Numbered from the stretch's first letter, positions 11,263 to 20,142 are shown. The stretch: DNA of 64,000 nt from Nocardioides sp. QY071 (GCF_029961765.1 NZ_CP124681.1:1860001-1924000), one strand, 5' to 3'. A program made the numbers and translations. Notes: a model not told the origin generated them from the letters alone.

Positions 11263-11862
11263 ATGGCTGAGGCGGACTCGCGGCGACGCCGGATCATCGA
11301 CGCGACCCTCGACGTGATCCGCGACCACGGGCTGGCCGGCACGCGCACGCTCGAGATCGCGCGCCGCGCCGGGGTGAGCACCGGCCTGGTGCTCTACCAC
11401 TTCAGCACCCTCGACGGCCTGGTCGCGGCCGCGATGGAGGAGTCTGAGGACCGCTACTACCGCAGCCTCGACGACAACGGCGCCGACCGACCCGCCCCCG
11501 AGCGGCTGCGGCTGCTCGTCGAGCGCTCCGGTGACCCGGTGACCGGCATCCCCGCGTGGACGCTGTGGATGGAGTTCTGGGTGCGGGCGATGCGCGACCC
11601 CGCCACGGCCGCACTGTGTGCCGGCCTGGAGGCGCGGTGGCGCGCCACCCTGCGCGAGGTGATCGACCAGGGCGTGCGGGAGGGCTGCTTCACGACCGCG
11701 GCGCCCGCCGACGCCGTCCTGCGGCTGTCGGCTCTGCTCGACGGGCTGTCCGTGTCCGCCACGCTCGGCGACCGCGACGTACCCGTCGAGACCATCCCGC
11801 GGCTGTGGCTCGAGGCGGCTGTCCGCGAGCTGGGCTGTGCGCCCGCCCTGCTCGGGCTCTGA
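11263..11862 (+). CDS. TetR/AcrR-family regulator (BetI-like C-terminus)
   Basis: This 199-residue regulator has an N-terminal TetR helix-turn-helix (about residues 8-54, with RTLEIARRAGVSTGLVLYHF) and a C-terminal helical domain resembling the BetI group (PF13977). It lies 12 bases after leuS and is probably read through from it. Its ligand and targets are unknown. No operator was identified in the short flanks. It is not obviously linked to the DegV gene that follows, which has its own -10. Confidence 0.9.
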   Translation: MAEADSRRRRIIDATLDVIRDHGLAGTRTLEIARRAGVSTGLVLYHFSTLDGLVAAAMEESEDRYYRSLDDNGADRPAPERLRLLVERSGDPVTGIPAWTLWMEFWVRAMRDPATAALCAGLEARWRATLREVIDQGVREGCFTTAAPADAVLRLSALLDGLSVSATLGDRDVPVETIPRLWLEAAVRELGCAPALLGL

Positions 11863-11874
11863 GTCGTGAGCCGC

Positions 11875-11880
11875 TAGCCT
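11875..11880 (+). promoter_or_regulatory. -10 element TAGCCT for the degV-family gene (leaderless)
   Basis: TAGCCT, six bases, then ATG 11887. Confidence 0.55.
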
Positions 11881-11886
11881 CAGCGC

Positions 11887-12753
11887 ATGTCGATCGTCGT
11901 GGTCACCGACTCCACCTCGACCGTCCCGGCCGAGGTCGCGGAGGCCAGCGGGGTGCACGTCGTACCGCTGCAGGTGGTGATCGACGACGACGTCTACGAC
12001 GAGGGTGCCGAAGAGGTCACTCCCGAGCGGCTCGCCGTCGCGCTGAAGGAGAAGCGCGCCGTCAGCACCTCGCGGGCCTCGCCCGCGGTGTTCGCGGACC
12101 TCTACGACCGCCTCGCCGCCGAGGGCGCGACGGAGATCGTGTCGATCCACCTCTCTGCCGAGGTCAGCGGCACCTTCGAGTCGGCGCTGGTCGCGTCCCG
12201 GCAGGCTCCGGTCCCGGTGACCTGCGTCGACTCGCGCCAGGTCGGGGTCGCCACGGGGTACGCCGTCGAGTCGGCCCTCGACGTCATCTCGCGCGGCGGT
12301 ACGGCCGCCGAGGCCGCCGAGGCGGCGCGGGCCCGGGCCGCCGGTGCGACCTCGCTCTTCTACGTCAACACCCTCGAGTACCTCCGCCGTGGTGGCCGGG
12401 TCGGTGCTGCCGCCGCCGTCTTCGGCGGGGCGCTCGCGGTCAAGCCGCTGCTCGGCATCGTCGACGGCGTGATCTCGCCCCAGGCCAAGGTCCGCACCGC
12501 AGCCAAGGCGATCGCCCGCCTCGAGGCGCTGGCGGTGGAGGCGGCCGGGGACGTCCCCGTCGAGGTGTGTGTCGCCCACCTCGCCGCCGAGGAGCGGGCC
12601 TCCGCGCTGGCCGAGCGGCTCGCCGAGGCGCTGGGCGACCAGGTCGTGCCGGCCCGGTCGGGCGAGGTCGTGCGCTGCGTCGAGCTCGGCGGGGTGCTCG
12701 GTGCGCATGTCGGACCGGGGATGCTGGCGATCTGTGTGGCGCCGGTGCTCTGA
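11887..12753 (+). CDS. DegV-family fatty-acid-binding protein
   Basis: This 288-residue DegV protein (PF02645) has the start VVVTDSTSTVP, the YVNTLEYLRRGGR motif and the GVISPQAKVRT segment of the family. In other bacteria DegV/FakB proteins bind a fatty acid and present it to the kinase FakA for phosphorylation. No fakA-like gene lies in this window, so partner and role here are open. The ATG sits six bases after TAGCCT, predicting a leaderless message. comEA follows after 129 bases in which no further feature was seen. Confidence 0.93.
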   Translation: MSIVVVTDSTSTVPAEVAEASGVHVVPLQVVIDDDVYDEGAEEVTPERLAVALKEKRAVSTSRASPAVFADLYDRLAAEGATEIVSIHLSAEVSGTFESALVASRQAPVPVTCVDSRQVGVATGYAVESALDVISRGGTAAEAAEAARARAAGATSLFYVNTLEYLRRGGRVGAAAAVFGGALAVKPLLGIVDGVISPQAKVRTAAKAIARLEALAVEAAGDVPVEVCVAHLAAEERASALAERLAEALGDQVVPARSGEVVRCVELGGVLGAHVGPGMLAICVAPVL

Positions 12754-12870
12754 GCGCTCCGGCGTCACTCCAGTCACGGGCGGGGACGTCGGCTGTCCAC
12801 AGGCAGGGTCCGGGGTGCTGGTCATCCCCAGGCCGGCTCGCTCCGGCGGCTCGATGACCGGAGGCCGACC

Positions 12871-12876
12871 TAGCGT
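12871..12876 (+). promoter_or_regulatory. -10 element TAGCGT for comEA (leaderless)
   Basis: TAGCGT, six bases, then ATG 12883. Confidence 0.55.
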
Positions 12877-12882
12877 GCCGCC

Positions 12883-13902
12883 ATGTCCGTACGACGCTCC
12901 GCCGCCCGCCCCGACCCGCCCGCCGCCGATGCCGCGGCGCGCCGGCTGGCGCTGATCGCCGCCGACCTCGGGGTCGCGCCGGCGGCCACCCCGGAGGCGC
13001 CCGGGGACGTGGCCGAGCCGGTCGAGCCCTGGTGGGCCGACCACACCCGGGTGGCCGACCAGCCTGACGCCCGGCCTTCGCTGAGCCTGGTGCCGCAGGC
13101 GTCCCCGGCGTCCCGGGCGTCCCGGGCAGCGGCGCCGCCGGAGCCTCGGGAGGCGCCGGCGCTGCCCGAGCCGGGCCGTCACGCAGCCCGCCGCCGACGA
13201 CCGCGACCCCACCCGCGCACCGTGCTCGCTCCGCTCGCCGACCGGCTCCCCGCCCTCGGGATGGCCCAGGTCGCGGTCGTGGCGCTCGCTGTCGCCCTCG
13301 GCCTGGCCGTGACCACCTGGTGGGTGCTGCGCGATCGCCCCGAGGCGCTCGCGCCGGTCGCGGCGGAGCCGACCGCCCCGCTCGTCGCGACCCCACCCAC
13401 CGCGCCGGGCGCGACGGTCCCGTCCGCCTCGGGTGCTGTGGGTGCGCCGGCCCCGAGTGTGGGGAGGGTGACGGTCGACGTGGCGGGCGAGGTACGGCGG
13501 CCCGGGATCGTCGTACTCGATGCGGGGGCGCGGGTGACCGACGCGCTCGCGGCGGCCGGCGGCCCGCGCAAGGGGGTCGACCTGACTCCGCTCAACCTGG
13601 CCCGGGTGCTGGTCGACGGCGAGCAGATCGTGGTCGGCGGCCCGGCCCGGCCGCAGGCAGCCCCGGGCGCCACGGGTGCCTCGGGGACCGGGAGCGGTGC
13701 GCCGCCCGGCCCGCTGGTCAACCTCAACACCGCCGGTCAGGCCGAGCTCGAGTCCCTGCCCCAGGTCGGCCCAGTCACCGCCCAGTCGATCATCGCCTGG
13801 CGCGACGCCCACGGCGGGTTCACCAGCGTCGACGAGCTGCTCGAGGTCGACGGGATCGGCGCCAAGACGCTCGAGCAGATCACCCCGCACGTGACGGTGT
13901 GA
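12883..13902 (+). CDS. comEA: ComEA DNA-receptor protein
   Basis: This 339-residue membrane-anchored DNA-binding protein of the natural-transformation apparatus has a long Pro/Ala-rich cytoplasmic N-terminus and one transmembrane helix at about 127-149. A Pro/Ala linker follows, then an SLBB domain (about 196-252, VDVAGEVRRPGIV) and a C-terminal double helix-hairpin-helix (about 279-338, VNLNTAGQAELESLPQVG and IGAKTLEQI). The family binds incoming double-stranded DNA outside the membrane and delivers it to ComEC. comEC lies about 1.1 kb downstream; an antisense HPP/CBS gene sits between them. Transformation itself has not been shown for this organism here. Confidence 0.95.
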   Translation: MSVRRSAARPDPPAADAAARRLALIAADLGVAPAATPEAPGDVAEPVEPWWADHTRVADQPDARPSLSLVPQASPASRASRAAAPPEPREAPALPEPGRHAARRRRPRPHPRTVLAPLADRLPALGMAQVAVVALAVALGLAVTTWWVLRDRPEALAPVAAEPTAPLVATPPTAPGATVPSASGAVGAPAPSVGRVTVDVAGEVRRPGIVVLDAGARVTDALAAAGGPRKGVDLTPLNLARVLVDGEQIVVGGPARPQAAPGATGASGTGSGAPPGPLVNLNTAGQAELESLPQVGPVTAQSIIAWRDAHGGFTSVDELLEVDGIGAKTLEQITPHVTV

Positions 13903-13926
13903 CCGGTGCCGGACGTGACGAGCGGA

Positions 13927-14961
13927 TCAGGTGGCGCCGAGGAGCGCGCGGTGCAGCACGGCGATCAGCTCGCCGCGGGTGATCATGCCGACGAGCCGGC
14001 CCTCGTCGTCGACCACGGGGACGTTCTTGTACCCCTCGGTCGTCATGATCGGGACCAGGTCGGCAACGGGGGTGTCGGCGGCGATGGTGGTGACGTCGGT
14101 CCGCATGATCGAGTCGACCGACTCCAGCTCGACGATGTCGCGGGTGAACAGGTCGATGATCGAGACCACCCCGACCACGTGCCGTTCGGCGTCGACGACC
14201 GGCAGGGTCTTGACCTGGCGCTGCACGAGCAGGGTCCGGGCGCGGTAGATCGACTCGAAGGGGTGCACGACCACGACGTCGGTGTTCATGATCCGCGAGA
14301 CCGGGATCGAGCCGAGCCGCCGGTCGAGGGCGTGGGTCTCGGCGTCGCGCACGATCGAGACGATGTCGGCGGGCAGTACGTCGAGCCGGTCGGCGAGGCG
14401 CTTCATCGCCTGCTCGACGTCGGGCGTGGTGATGCCGAGGGCCGCGGCGGCGGGGGAGGCGGCGGCCGCGGCCGGCCGGTGCGGGTACCTCCGCCCGCTC
14501 CGGTTGTTCACCGCGATCGCGATCAGCAGCAGCACGAGCGTGTTCACGGCCACCGGCGTGAGGACGAAGAGGAACCCCTGCTCGTGGATGGCGGGGGTGG
14601 CGGTGGCGGCCAGCAGCGCGCACGCGCCCCCGGGCGGGTGCAGGCAGCCGAGCAGCATCATCGCGCCGATCGCGGCCCCGACGCCGAAGGCCGCGGCGAG
14701 CAGGACGTCGTCCACGACCAGGTGCGCGGCCAGGCCGATCGCCGTCGAGACCAGGTTGCCGCCGAGCACCGGCCATGGCTGGGCGAGGGGACTGGCGGGC
14801 ACCGCGAACAGCAGCACCGCGCACGCGCCCATCGGCGCCACGATGAACGGCAACAGCTCGGGGCCGCCGGGCACGGCCCGGGCGGTCGCGCCGGCGACGG
14901 CGATCCCGAGCAGGGCGCCGAGCGCGCCGCGGGCGAGCTCGGCGGAGCTGTAGCGGGTCAC
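13927..14961 (-). CDS. HPP-family membrane protein with CBS pair
   Basis: This 344-residue protein has an N-terminal HPP membrane domain (about residues 1-150, four to six helices, signature HPPGGA at 108-113). A cytoplasmic CBS tandem follows (about 225-344, with SRIMNTDVVVVHPFESI and SIMRTDVTTI). HPP proteins have been linked to nitrite transport in plants and cyanobacteria, and CBS pairs usually sense adenosine nucleotides; the role here is not known. GTG 14961 follows a TAGGGT -10 by seven bases. It lies antisense between comEA and comEC and ends 24 bases from the comEA stop. Confidence 0.85.
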   Translation of the reverse strand: MTRYSSAELARGALGALLGIAVAGATARAVPGGPELLPFIVAPMGACAVLLFAVPASPLAQPWPVLGGNLVSTAIGLAAHLVVDDVLLAAAFGVGAAIGAMMLLGCLHPPGGACALLAATATPAIHEQGFLFVLTPVAVNTLVLLLIAIAVNNRSGRRYPHRPAAAAASPAAAALGITTPDVEQAMKRLADRLDVLPADIVSIVRDAETHALDRRLGSIPVSRIMNTDVVVVHPFESIYRARTLLVQRQVKTLPVVDAERHVVGVVSIIDLFTRDIVELESVDSIMRTDVTTIAADTPVADLVPIMTTEGYKNVPVVDDEGRLVGMITRGELIAVLHRALLGAT

Positions 14962-14968
14962 CCGCCCG

Positions 14969-14974
14969 ACCCTA
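14969..14974 (-). promoter_or_regulatory. -10 element TAGGGT for the HPP/CBS gene (leaderless)
   Basis: On the minus strand TAGGGT is followed by seven bases and GTG 14961. It forms part of the palindrome CCCTAGGG between the divergent HPP and comEC genes. Confidence 0.45.
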
Positions 14975-14997
14975 GGGCAACCGCGCCCGACCTGCGG

Positions 14998-17292
14998 ATG
15001 CCCGCGCTGGGTGCCGCGGCGTGGCTGGGCGGCATCGCCGCGCAGCAGTCCGGACGGATCGCGTACGCCGGACTCGCCGGACTCGGTCTCCTCGTCTGGG
15101 TGCTCGCCCCACGCCTGCCGCCCGGCGGGCTCCGGCTGCTGCTCGCCACCCTGGTGATCGCGGGTGCCGCGACCACCGGCACGGTGCTGCGCCACGATGC
15201 CGTCCGCGCCTCGCCGCTGCACGACCTGGCCGCCGAGCGTGCCACGGCCGACCTGGTCGGCACCGTCGTCTCCGATCCCCGGCAGATCACCGGGCGGGCA
15301 GGGCCGCAGGTCGTGGTCCGGCTCCGGGCGCGGGAGGTGACCTCGCGCGGCCACCGGTTGCGCACCGGCGGCAGCATCGTCGTCATCGGCACTCCGGGCT
15401 GGACCACGGCCGAGCTGGGCTCGCGGGTGATCGCCGAGGGCCGGCTCGCCGCCTCCGACGACCCGGGCACGGCAGCGCTGCTCACCGGTGCCCGCGACCC
15501 GGTGCGGATCCGGGGTCCCGATCCCTGGTGGCGGGCGTCCGCGGCGGTGCGTACGTCGATCCGGCGTGCGGTCGCGCACCGTCCGCCCGACCAGGCGGGA
15601 CTCGTGCCGGCGCTGGTCGACGGCGACGACGCCGGGCTGCCGGACGCGGTCGAGCGGGACTTCCGCACGACCGGCCTCACGCACCTGACCGCCGTCAGCG
15701 GGACCAACCTGACGCTGGTGGTCGGCTCGCTGCTGCTGCTCGCCCGAGCGGCCGGGGTCCGCCGGCGGTGGCTGGCCGTGGTCGGCCTGGCAGGCATCGT
15801 CGGGTTCGTGCTGCTGGCCCGCACCGAGCCGAGCGTGCTCCGTGCGGCGGTGATGGGGACGGTCGGGCTGTTCGCCTTCGGCCCCGACGGCCGGCGGCGG
15901 GGCCTGCGCGCCCTCGGGGTCGCGGTGGCCGGCCTGGTCCTGGTGCAGCCGGACCTGGCCGTGGCGGCCGGCTTCGCACTCTCGGTGCTGGCCACCGCGG
16001 GGATCGTGCTGCTCGGTCCGCCGCTCGCGCGGTCCCTGGCGCGGTGGCTGCCACGAGGTGTGGCCGAGGCAGTTGCGGTGCCGACCGCGGCCCAGCTGGC
16101 GTGCACCCCGGTCATCGCCGGCCTGTCGGGGCAGGTGAGCCTGGTGGCGATCGGCGCCAACCTGTTGGCGGGACCGGCCGTGGGACCGGCAACGGTGCTC
16201 GGCCTAACGGGCGGCCTGGTCGGGCTGGTGTGGCCGTGGGCGGGGCGGTGGTGCGGCACCGCCGCGGGCTGGAGCGTCGGCTGGATCATCGCCGTCGCCG
16301 AGCATGCCGCCGCCCTGCCCGGCGCCGCCATCGGCTGGGGGAGCGGGACGCTGGCGGTCGGGGCGCTCGCGGTGCTCTGCCTGCTGCTGGGGATCGCGCT
16401 GCCACGGCTGGTGCGGTACCGCGCCGCCGGGGCGGCCCTGGTCGCCCTGTTGCTGCTCGTCGTGCTCGGGGTGCCCGGCCGGCTCTGGTCGGCCGCCTCG
16501 GGGGCGTGGCCGCCACCGGGTTGGGTGCTGGTGGCCTGCGACGTCGGGCAGGGCGACGCCCTCGCGCTCGCGGTCGGTCGCCGCTCCGCGATCGTGGTCG
16601 ACGCCGGACCCGACCCGCGAGCGGTCGACCGCTGCCTGGACAGGCTGGGCGTCGAGCAGGTGCCGCTGCTCGTGCTCACCCACTTCCACGCCGACCACGT
16701 CGACGGCATCGCGGGAGTCCTCGACGGGCGGAGCGTGGCAGCCGTCGAGACCACGGCCCTGGCCGACCCGCCGGGCGGGGTGCGGCTGGTGCGGCGTGCG
16801 GCGGCCGCTGCGGGCGTGCCGGTGGCGACGGCGGCGTACGGTCTCACGCGGCGGATCGGCGAGGCCACCCTCCAGGTGCTCCACCCCGAGCTACCCGGCG
16901 CGATGGTCGACGGTCCCGGCGACGGCAGCACCGCCAACGACGCGAGCGTGGTGCTGCTGGTCGAGGTGGCCGGCGTGCGGCTGCTGCTGACCGGTGACCT
17001 CGAGCCACCCGGGCAGGCCGAGGTGGCCGGGCTCGTGGGCGACCTGGACATCGACGTGCTGAAGGTGCCGCACCACGGCAGCTCCCACCAGGACCTGGAC
17101 TGGCTGACCGACCTACGTCCCGAGGTGGCGCTGGTGTCGGTGGGCGCCGACAACGACTACGGCCACCCGTCGCCGGAGGTGGTGCGGGGTCTGGAGGCGG
17201 CCGGGGCGGAGGTGCTGCGGACCGACCGCGACGGCGACATCGCGGTGGTCGGCGACAGTTCCGGCGGGGTGCGGGCGACCACCCGGCAGTGA
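14998..17292 (+). CDS. comEC: ComEC DNA-uptake channel / Rec2 family
   Basis: This 764-residue polytopic protein is the inner-membrane channel for single-stranded DNA uptake. It has an N-terminal DUF4131 region with two to three helices, a central Competence domain (PF03772; residues about 190-460, with TGLTHLTAVSGTN) and a C-terminal metallo-beta-lactamase-like domain with THFHADHVDG at about 561 and PHHGSSHQD. All the metal-binding His/Asp residues of the C-terminal domain are present, so the proposed nuclease of ComEC could be active. ATG 14998 is the first in-frame start after the divergent HPP gene; an earlier non-ATG start cannot be excluded. Confidence 0.93.
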   Translation: MPALGAAAWLGGIAAQQSGRIAYAGLAGLGLLVWVLAPRLPPGGLRLLLATLVIAGAATTGTVLRHDAVRASPLHDLAAERATADLVGTVVSDPRQITGRAGPQVVVRLRAREVTSRGHRLRTGGSIVVIGTPGWTTAELGSRVIAEGRLAASDDPGTAALLTGARDPVRIRGPDPWWRASAAVRTSIRRAVAHRPPDQAGLVPALVDGDDAGLPDAVERDFRTTGLTHLTAVSGTNLTLVVGSLLLLARAAGVRRRWLAVVGLAGIVGFVLLARTEPSVLRAAVMGTVGLFAFGPDGRRRGLRALGVAVAGLVLVQPDLAVAAGFALSVLATAGIVLLGPPLARSLARWLPRGVAEAVAVPTAAQLACTPVIAGLSGQVSLVAIGANLLAGPAVGPATVLGLTGGLVGLVWPWAGRWCGTAAGWSVGWIIAVAEHAAALPGAAIGWGSGTLAVGALAVLCLLLGIALPRLVRYRAAGAALVALLLLVVLGVPGRLWSAASGAWPPPGWVLVACDVGQGDALALAVGRRSAIVVDAGPDPRAVDRCLDRLGVEQVPLLVLTHFHADHVDGIAGVLDGRSVAAVETTALADPPGGVRLVRRAAAAAGVPVATAAYGLTRRIGEATLQVLHPELPGAMVDGPGDGSTANDASVVLLVEVAGVRLLLTGDLEPPGQAEVAGLVGDLDIDVLKVPHHGSSHQDLDWLTDLRPEVALVSVGADNDYGHPSPEVVRGLEAAGAEVLRTDRDGDIAVVGDSSGGVRATTRQ

Positions 17293-17358
17293 GCGTCAAG
17301 CGTGGATTCAGGCCAAGGTGCCGGGGACCGTGGCGGGGGCGTGTGGGAGGGTGAGCAC

Positions 17359-18330
17359 ATGCGGGCCGAGGACGTGCTGGGGCGGGTCATCCTGGTCACC
17401 GGCAAGGAGGAGTTCCTCGGTGCCCGGACCGTCGACGAGGTCAGGGCGGCGGTGCGCGCGCACGACGCCGAGGCCGAGTTCGCCGACAGCTCCGCGTCCG
17501 ACCTGACCCTCGCGACGCTCGGCGAGATGGCGGCGCCGTCGCTGTTCTCCGCGGTGCGTTGCGTGGTGGTCCGCGGCCTGGAGAACCTGCCGGACGAGTC
17601 GGTCGAGGGCCTGCTGGGCTACGCCGCCGCGCCGGTCGAGGACGTGGCGCTCGTGCTCGTCCACGGGGGCGGTCAGAAGGGCAGCGGCGTGCTGACCAAG
17701 CTGCGCAAGCTGAAGGCCGTCTCCGAGCACAAGTCCGAGGAGCTCAAGCCGTCGGACTTCCCGGCCTTCGTGGCCAACGAGATACGCCGCCACGGCGCGA
17801 CCATCGACCGGGAGGCGGCCGACGTCCTGATCGAGGCGATCGGTCGCGACCTCCGCTCACTGGCCGGCGCCGCCCACCAGCTCACCAGCGACTTCCCGGG
17901 GGAGCGGATCAGCGAGGAGCAGGTCCGCCGCTACTTCGGCGGCCGCGCCGAGGCGAAGTCCTTCGCTGTGGCCGACGCCGCCTTCGCCGGCCGCGACCGG
18001 GTCGCGCTGGAGGAGCTGCGCTGGGCCCTCGACGCGGGGACGGCCGCCGTGCTCATCACCTCCGCCTTCGCCGGGAGCGCCCGCGGCCTGGCCCGGATGG
18101 TCAGTGCCCCGCGCGGCATGCGCGACGCCGACCTGGCTCGCGAGGTCGGCGTCCCGCCGTGGAAGCTGCGCTCGCTGCGCGACCAGGCCCGCGGCTGGAC
18201 CGACGTCGGCCTGGCCCGCGCCATCCGTGCCGTCGCCCAGGCCGACGCCGACATCAAGGGCGCGGCCAGCGACGCGTCGTACGCCCTCGAGCGCCTGGTC
18301 CTGACCGTCACCGCTCTCCGCCAGCGTTGA
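17359..18330 (+). CDS. holA: DNA polymerase III delta subunit
   Basis: This 323-residue HolA-family protein opens the sliding clamp within the clamp-loader complex. It begins with VILVTGKEEFL, as family members do with their degenerate AAA+ fold, and has LKPSDFPAFVANEIRRHG and the C-terminal helical collar region. ATG 17359 is chosen over upstream codons because GGGAGG lies eight bases before it and the alignment starts here. It follows comEC, as in other actinobacteria. Its stop codon lies inside the first unit of a 22-bp tandem repeat. Confidence 0.95.
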   Translation: MRAEDVLGRVILVTGKEEFLGARTVDEVRAAVRAHDAEAEFADSSASDLTLATLGEMAAPSLFSAVRCVVVRGLENLPDESVEGLLGYAAAPVEDVALVLVHGGGQKGSGVLTKLRKLKAVSEHKSEELKPSDFPAFVANEIRRHGATIDREAADVLIEAIGRDLRSLAGAAHQLTSDFPGERISEEQVRRYFGGRAEAKSFAVADAAFAGRDRVALEELRWALDAGTAAVLITSAFAGSARGLARMVSAPRGMRDADLAREVGVPPWKLRSLRDQARGWTDVGLARAIRAVAQADADIKGAASDASYALERLVLTVTALRQR

Positions 18331-18444
18331 GTTGCCCCTTCCTCACCGTTGAGTTGCCACTTTCTCACCGTTGAGTTGCCACCTTCGCAGCGCTGAGTTG
18401 GCGCTCTTCGGCAACTCGACGGTGAGAAAGTGGCAACTCAACGG
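18325..18444. repeat. 22-bp tandem repeat folding into a 34-bp inverted repeat
   Basis: Units of 22 bp starting CGTTGAGTTGCC begin at 18325, 18347 and 18369, with a degenerate fourth unit at 18391. An inverted copy covers 18411-18444. Bases 18346-18379 pair with 18411-18444 over 34 bp with one mismatch; the loop contains the fourth unit. The first unit carries the holA stop codon. There is no T-run. It sits between convergent holA and rpsT, before the separate rpsT terminator. Confidence 0.85.
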
Positions 18445-18452
18445 GGCCGTGA

Positions 18453-18489
18453 AAAATCACGAAGGGAGCCCCCTGACGGGGACTCCCTT
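18453..18489 (-). terminator. Rho-independent terminator of rpsT
   Basis: On the minus strand a 12-bp stem with one mismatch (18478-18489 with 18462-18473) around a four-base loop is followed by a T-run at 18453-18457. It ends the rpsT transcript. Confidence 0.8.
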
Positions 18490-18526
18490 GACGTGATGGC
18501 TCAGGACCGGAGCCAGCAGGGTGGTC

Positions 18527-18787
18527 TCAGAGAGAGGCGGCCTGCTTCGCGATCGACGACTTGCGGTTCGCGGCCTGGTTCTTGTGGATGACGCCCTTGG
18601 AGGCGGCCTTGTCGAGCTTCTTGGTGGCCTCGCGGCCCAGCGCGACGGCGGCGTCCTTGTCGCCGGCCTCGGCGGCCTCGCGGAACTTGCGGATCGCGGT
18701 CTTCAGGCCGGACTTGACGGCCTTGTTGCGCTCGTGACGCTTCTCGTTCTGCTTGTTGCGCTTGATCTGGCTCTTGATGTTCGCCAC
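18527..18787 (-). CDS. rpsT: 30S ribosomal protein S20
   Basis: This 86-residue basic protein starts [17 protein letters not shown] and ends with [18 protein letters not shown], the recognised S20 sequence pattern. It is full length. It binds 16S rRNA early in small-subunit assembly. The gene is convergent with holA and divergent from a small membrane-protein gene, and it has a clear terminator downstream. Confidence 0.99.
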   Translation of the reverse strand: MANIKSQIKRNKQNEKRHERNKAVKSGLKTAIRKFREAAEAGDKDAAVALGREATKKLDKAASKGVIHKNQAANRKSSIAKQAASL

Positions 18788-18950
18788 GGGTTACTCGCCT
18801 CTGTGTCAGGTGGAAATGCTGGTTCTGGTCCGGAGCGCGCCTCGGTCACCGTGATCCTGACCTTCCGGACGAGTCCGGGGACGGGCAGGAGGGAACGCGC
18901 AGTCGCGACCAGCAAGGCTAACAGCGGGTCGATCCGCCGCCCAAATCGGG

Positions 18951-18956
18951 CAGGAT
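18951..18956 (+). promoter_or_regulatory. -10 element CAGGAT for the DUF3592-like gene (leaderless)
   Basis: CAGGAT, six bases, then GTG 18963. Confidence 0.5.
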
Positions 18957-18962
18957 GACCCC

Positions 18963-19436
18963 GTGCGCGAACCCTCCCGGCCGCCGCTCCCGCTCGGCGC
19001 GCTGTTCATCCTACCGACCTTGCTGTTCTGGATCCTGGTGATCAGGGGAGCGACCAGCGGCGACGAGGGCGACGCGGGCCGCTACGCCGGGTACGCGTTC
19101 GGGATCGCCGGCGTGACACTGGCGATCTTCGCGTTCTTCAAGATCCGCCAGGTCCGGGCGCGCAACGCCGACGAGCGGCGGGCGGTGCGCGACGGCATCC
19201 GTACGACGGCCCGGATCGTCAGCACTCGGGTCAAGGGGCATCTGAACCAGGACCCGTACGTCGTGTTCGAGCTCGAGGTCACCCCCGAGACCGGCGCGCC
19301 CTACCGCACCAGCGTCACCGAGCTCGTCTCGCAGCTGGCGATCCCGCGGATCCAGCCGGACGCGGTCGTCGACGTGCACGTCCACCCCGACGACGACCGG
19401 TTCGTGGTCATCGACCCGGTCGCGCTCGGCCGCTGA
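18963..19436 (+). CDS. Small two-helix membrane protein (DUF3592-like)
   Basis: This 157-residue protein has two predicted membrane helices (about 10-28 and 42-60) and then a soluble beta-rich domain. It reads like the DUF3592 group (ARIVSTRV...VVFELEVTPETG...VDVHVHPDDDRFVV). The function is unknown. GTG 18963 follows CAGGAT by six bases, so the message is probably leaderless. The gene ends three bases from the convergent TetR gene. Confidence 0.7.
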   Translation: MREPSRPPLPLGALFILPTLLFWILVIRGATSGDEGDAGRYAGYAFGIAGVTLAIFAFFKIRQVRARNADERRAVRDGIRTTARIVSTRVKGHLNQDPYVVFELEVTPETGAPYRTSVTELVSQLAIPRIQPDAVVDVHVHPDDDRFVVIDPVALGR

Positions 19437-19439
19437 CCT

Positions 19440-20084
19440 TCAGCCCCCGTCGGCACCGCGCAGCGCTCGCTCGAAGGTGGTCGTGAGCCAGGTCTCGTAG
19501 GCCTCCTCGGCACCCGGCTCCATCTCGCGCAGCAGGAGGTAGGTGTCGATGTGCGCGGCGAGCGCCGTCGTCCGCACGAGCCAGGCGAGGTCACACGTGG
19601 GGGGCAGCAGCCCGTCCTCCTGGGCCCGGGTCCAGAAGGTGCGGACCGCGTCGTACGTCGCCGCCCGGCCCGCGTGCGCCTGCTCGGCCAGCAGCGGCTC
19701 GGTGGGCTCGGCCTCGCGGGACACGGCGACCACGTCGGCCGCGGACCTGGCCAGGCGAGCCCCGCCCCGGGTGAAGGCGGCGATCCGCTCGGCGAGAGTG
19801 GCGGCCGAGGTCGCGGTCCGGAACCAGTCGCGGCCGCGCACGTCGACGGGCGCGAGGTCGCCGACGACGGCCATGTCGATCACCCGTTTGAGGACGGCGG
19901 CCTTGGTGCCGAAGCGGACGTAGACCGTGCGCGAGGCGACGCCGGCCTCCTCGGCGACGGCGGTCAGCGTCGTGGCGCGGTAGCCCTGCTGGACGAACAG
20001 GCGGTGCGCCGCGCGCAGGATCCGCTCCTCGTTCTCGAGGACGCGCGCAGTGCGGAGGCTCTGGGTCTTGACAGGATCGGCCAT
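19440..20084 (-). CDS. TetR-family repressor of the adjacent VOC/SnoaL gene
   Basis: This 214-residue TetR-family protein has an N-terminal helix-turn-helix (about residues 15-61, with TTLTAVAEEAGVASRTVYVRF) and a helical ligand domain. ATG 20084 is chosen because a TAGACT -10 lies seven bases upstream; longer frames would run through the operator region. Two perfect inverted repeats built on TTGCAG/CTGCAA lie in the 58-base space to the divergent VOC gene. One of them covers this -10, so autorepression and control of the neighbour are likely. The ligand is unknown. Confidence 0.88.
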   Translation of the reverse strand: MADPVKTQSLRTARVLENEERILRAAHRLFVQQGYRATTLTAVAEEAGVASRTVYVRFGTKAAVLKRVIDMAVVGDLAPVDVRGRDWFRTATSAATLAERIAAFTRGGARLARSAADVVAVSREAEPTEPLLAEQAHAGRAATYDAVRTFWTRAQEDGLLPPTCDLAWLVRTTALAAHIDTYLLLREMEPGAEEAYETWLTTTFERALRGADGG

Positions 20085-20087
20085 GAG

Positions 20088-20104
20088 TTGCAGTCTAACT
20101 GCAA
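20088..20104. promoter_or_regulatory. TetR operator O1 (TTGCAGT-N3-ACTGCAA)
   Basis: Perfect 7-bp arms with a 3-bp spacer overlap the TAGACT -10 (20092-20097) of the TetR gene. The centre lies 19 bp from that of O2. Confidence 0.7.
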
Positions 20105-20105
20105 T

Positions 20106-20124
20106 GTTGCAGTGGGGCTGCAAC
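20106..20124. promoter_or_regulatory. TetR operator O2 (GTTGCAG-N5-CTGCAAC)
   Basis: Perfect 7-bp arms with a 5-bp spacer lie just before the GGAGG ribosome site of the VOC gene. The core half-site TTGCAG is the same as in O1. Confidence 0.7.
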
Positions 20125-20142
20125 TTGAGCTCTGGAGGCGCC

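Noticed and set aside
18325..18410. Possible CRISPR array from the 22-bp repeats
   Set aside because: The units follow one another with no spacers, an inverted copy is present, and no cas gene is nearby.
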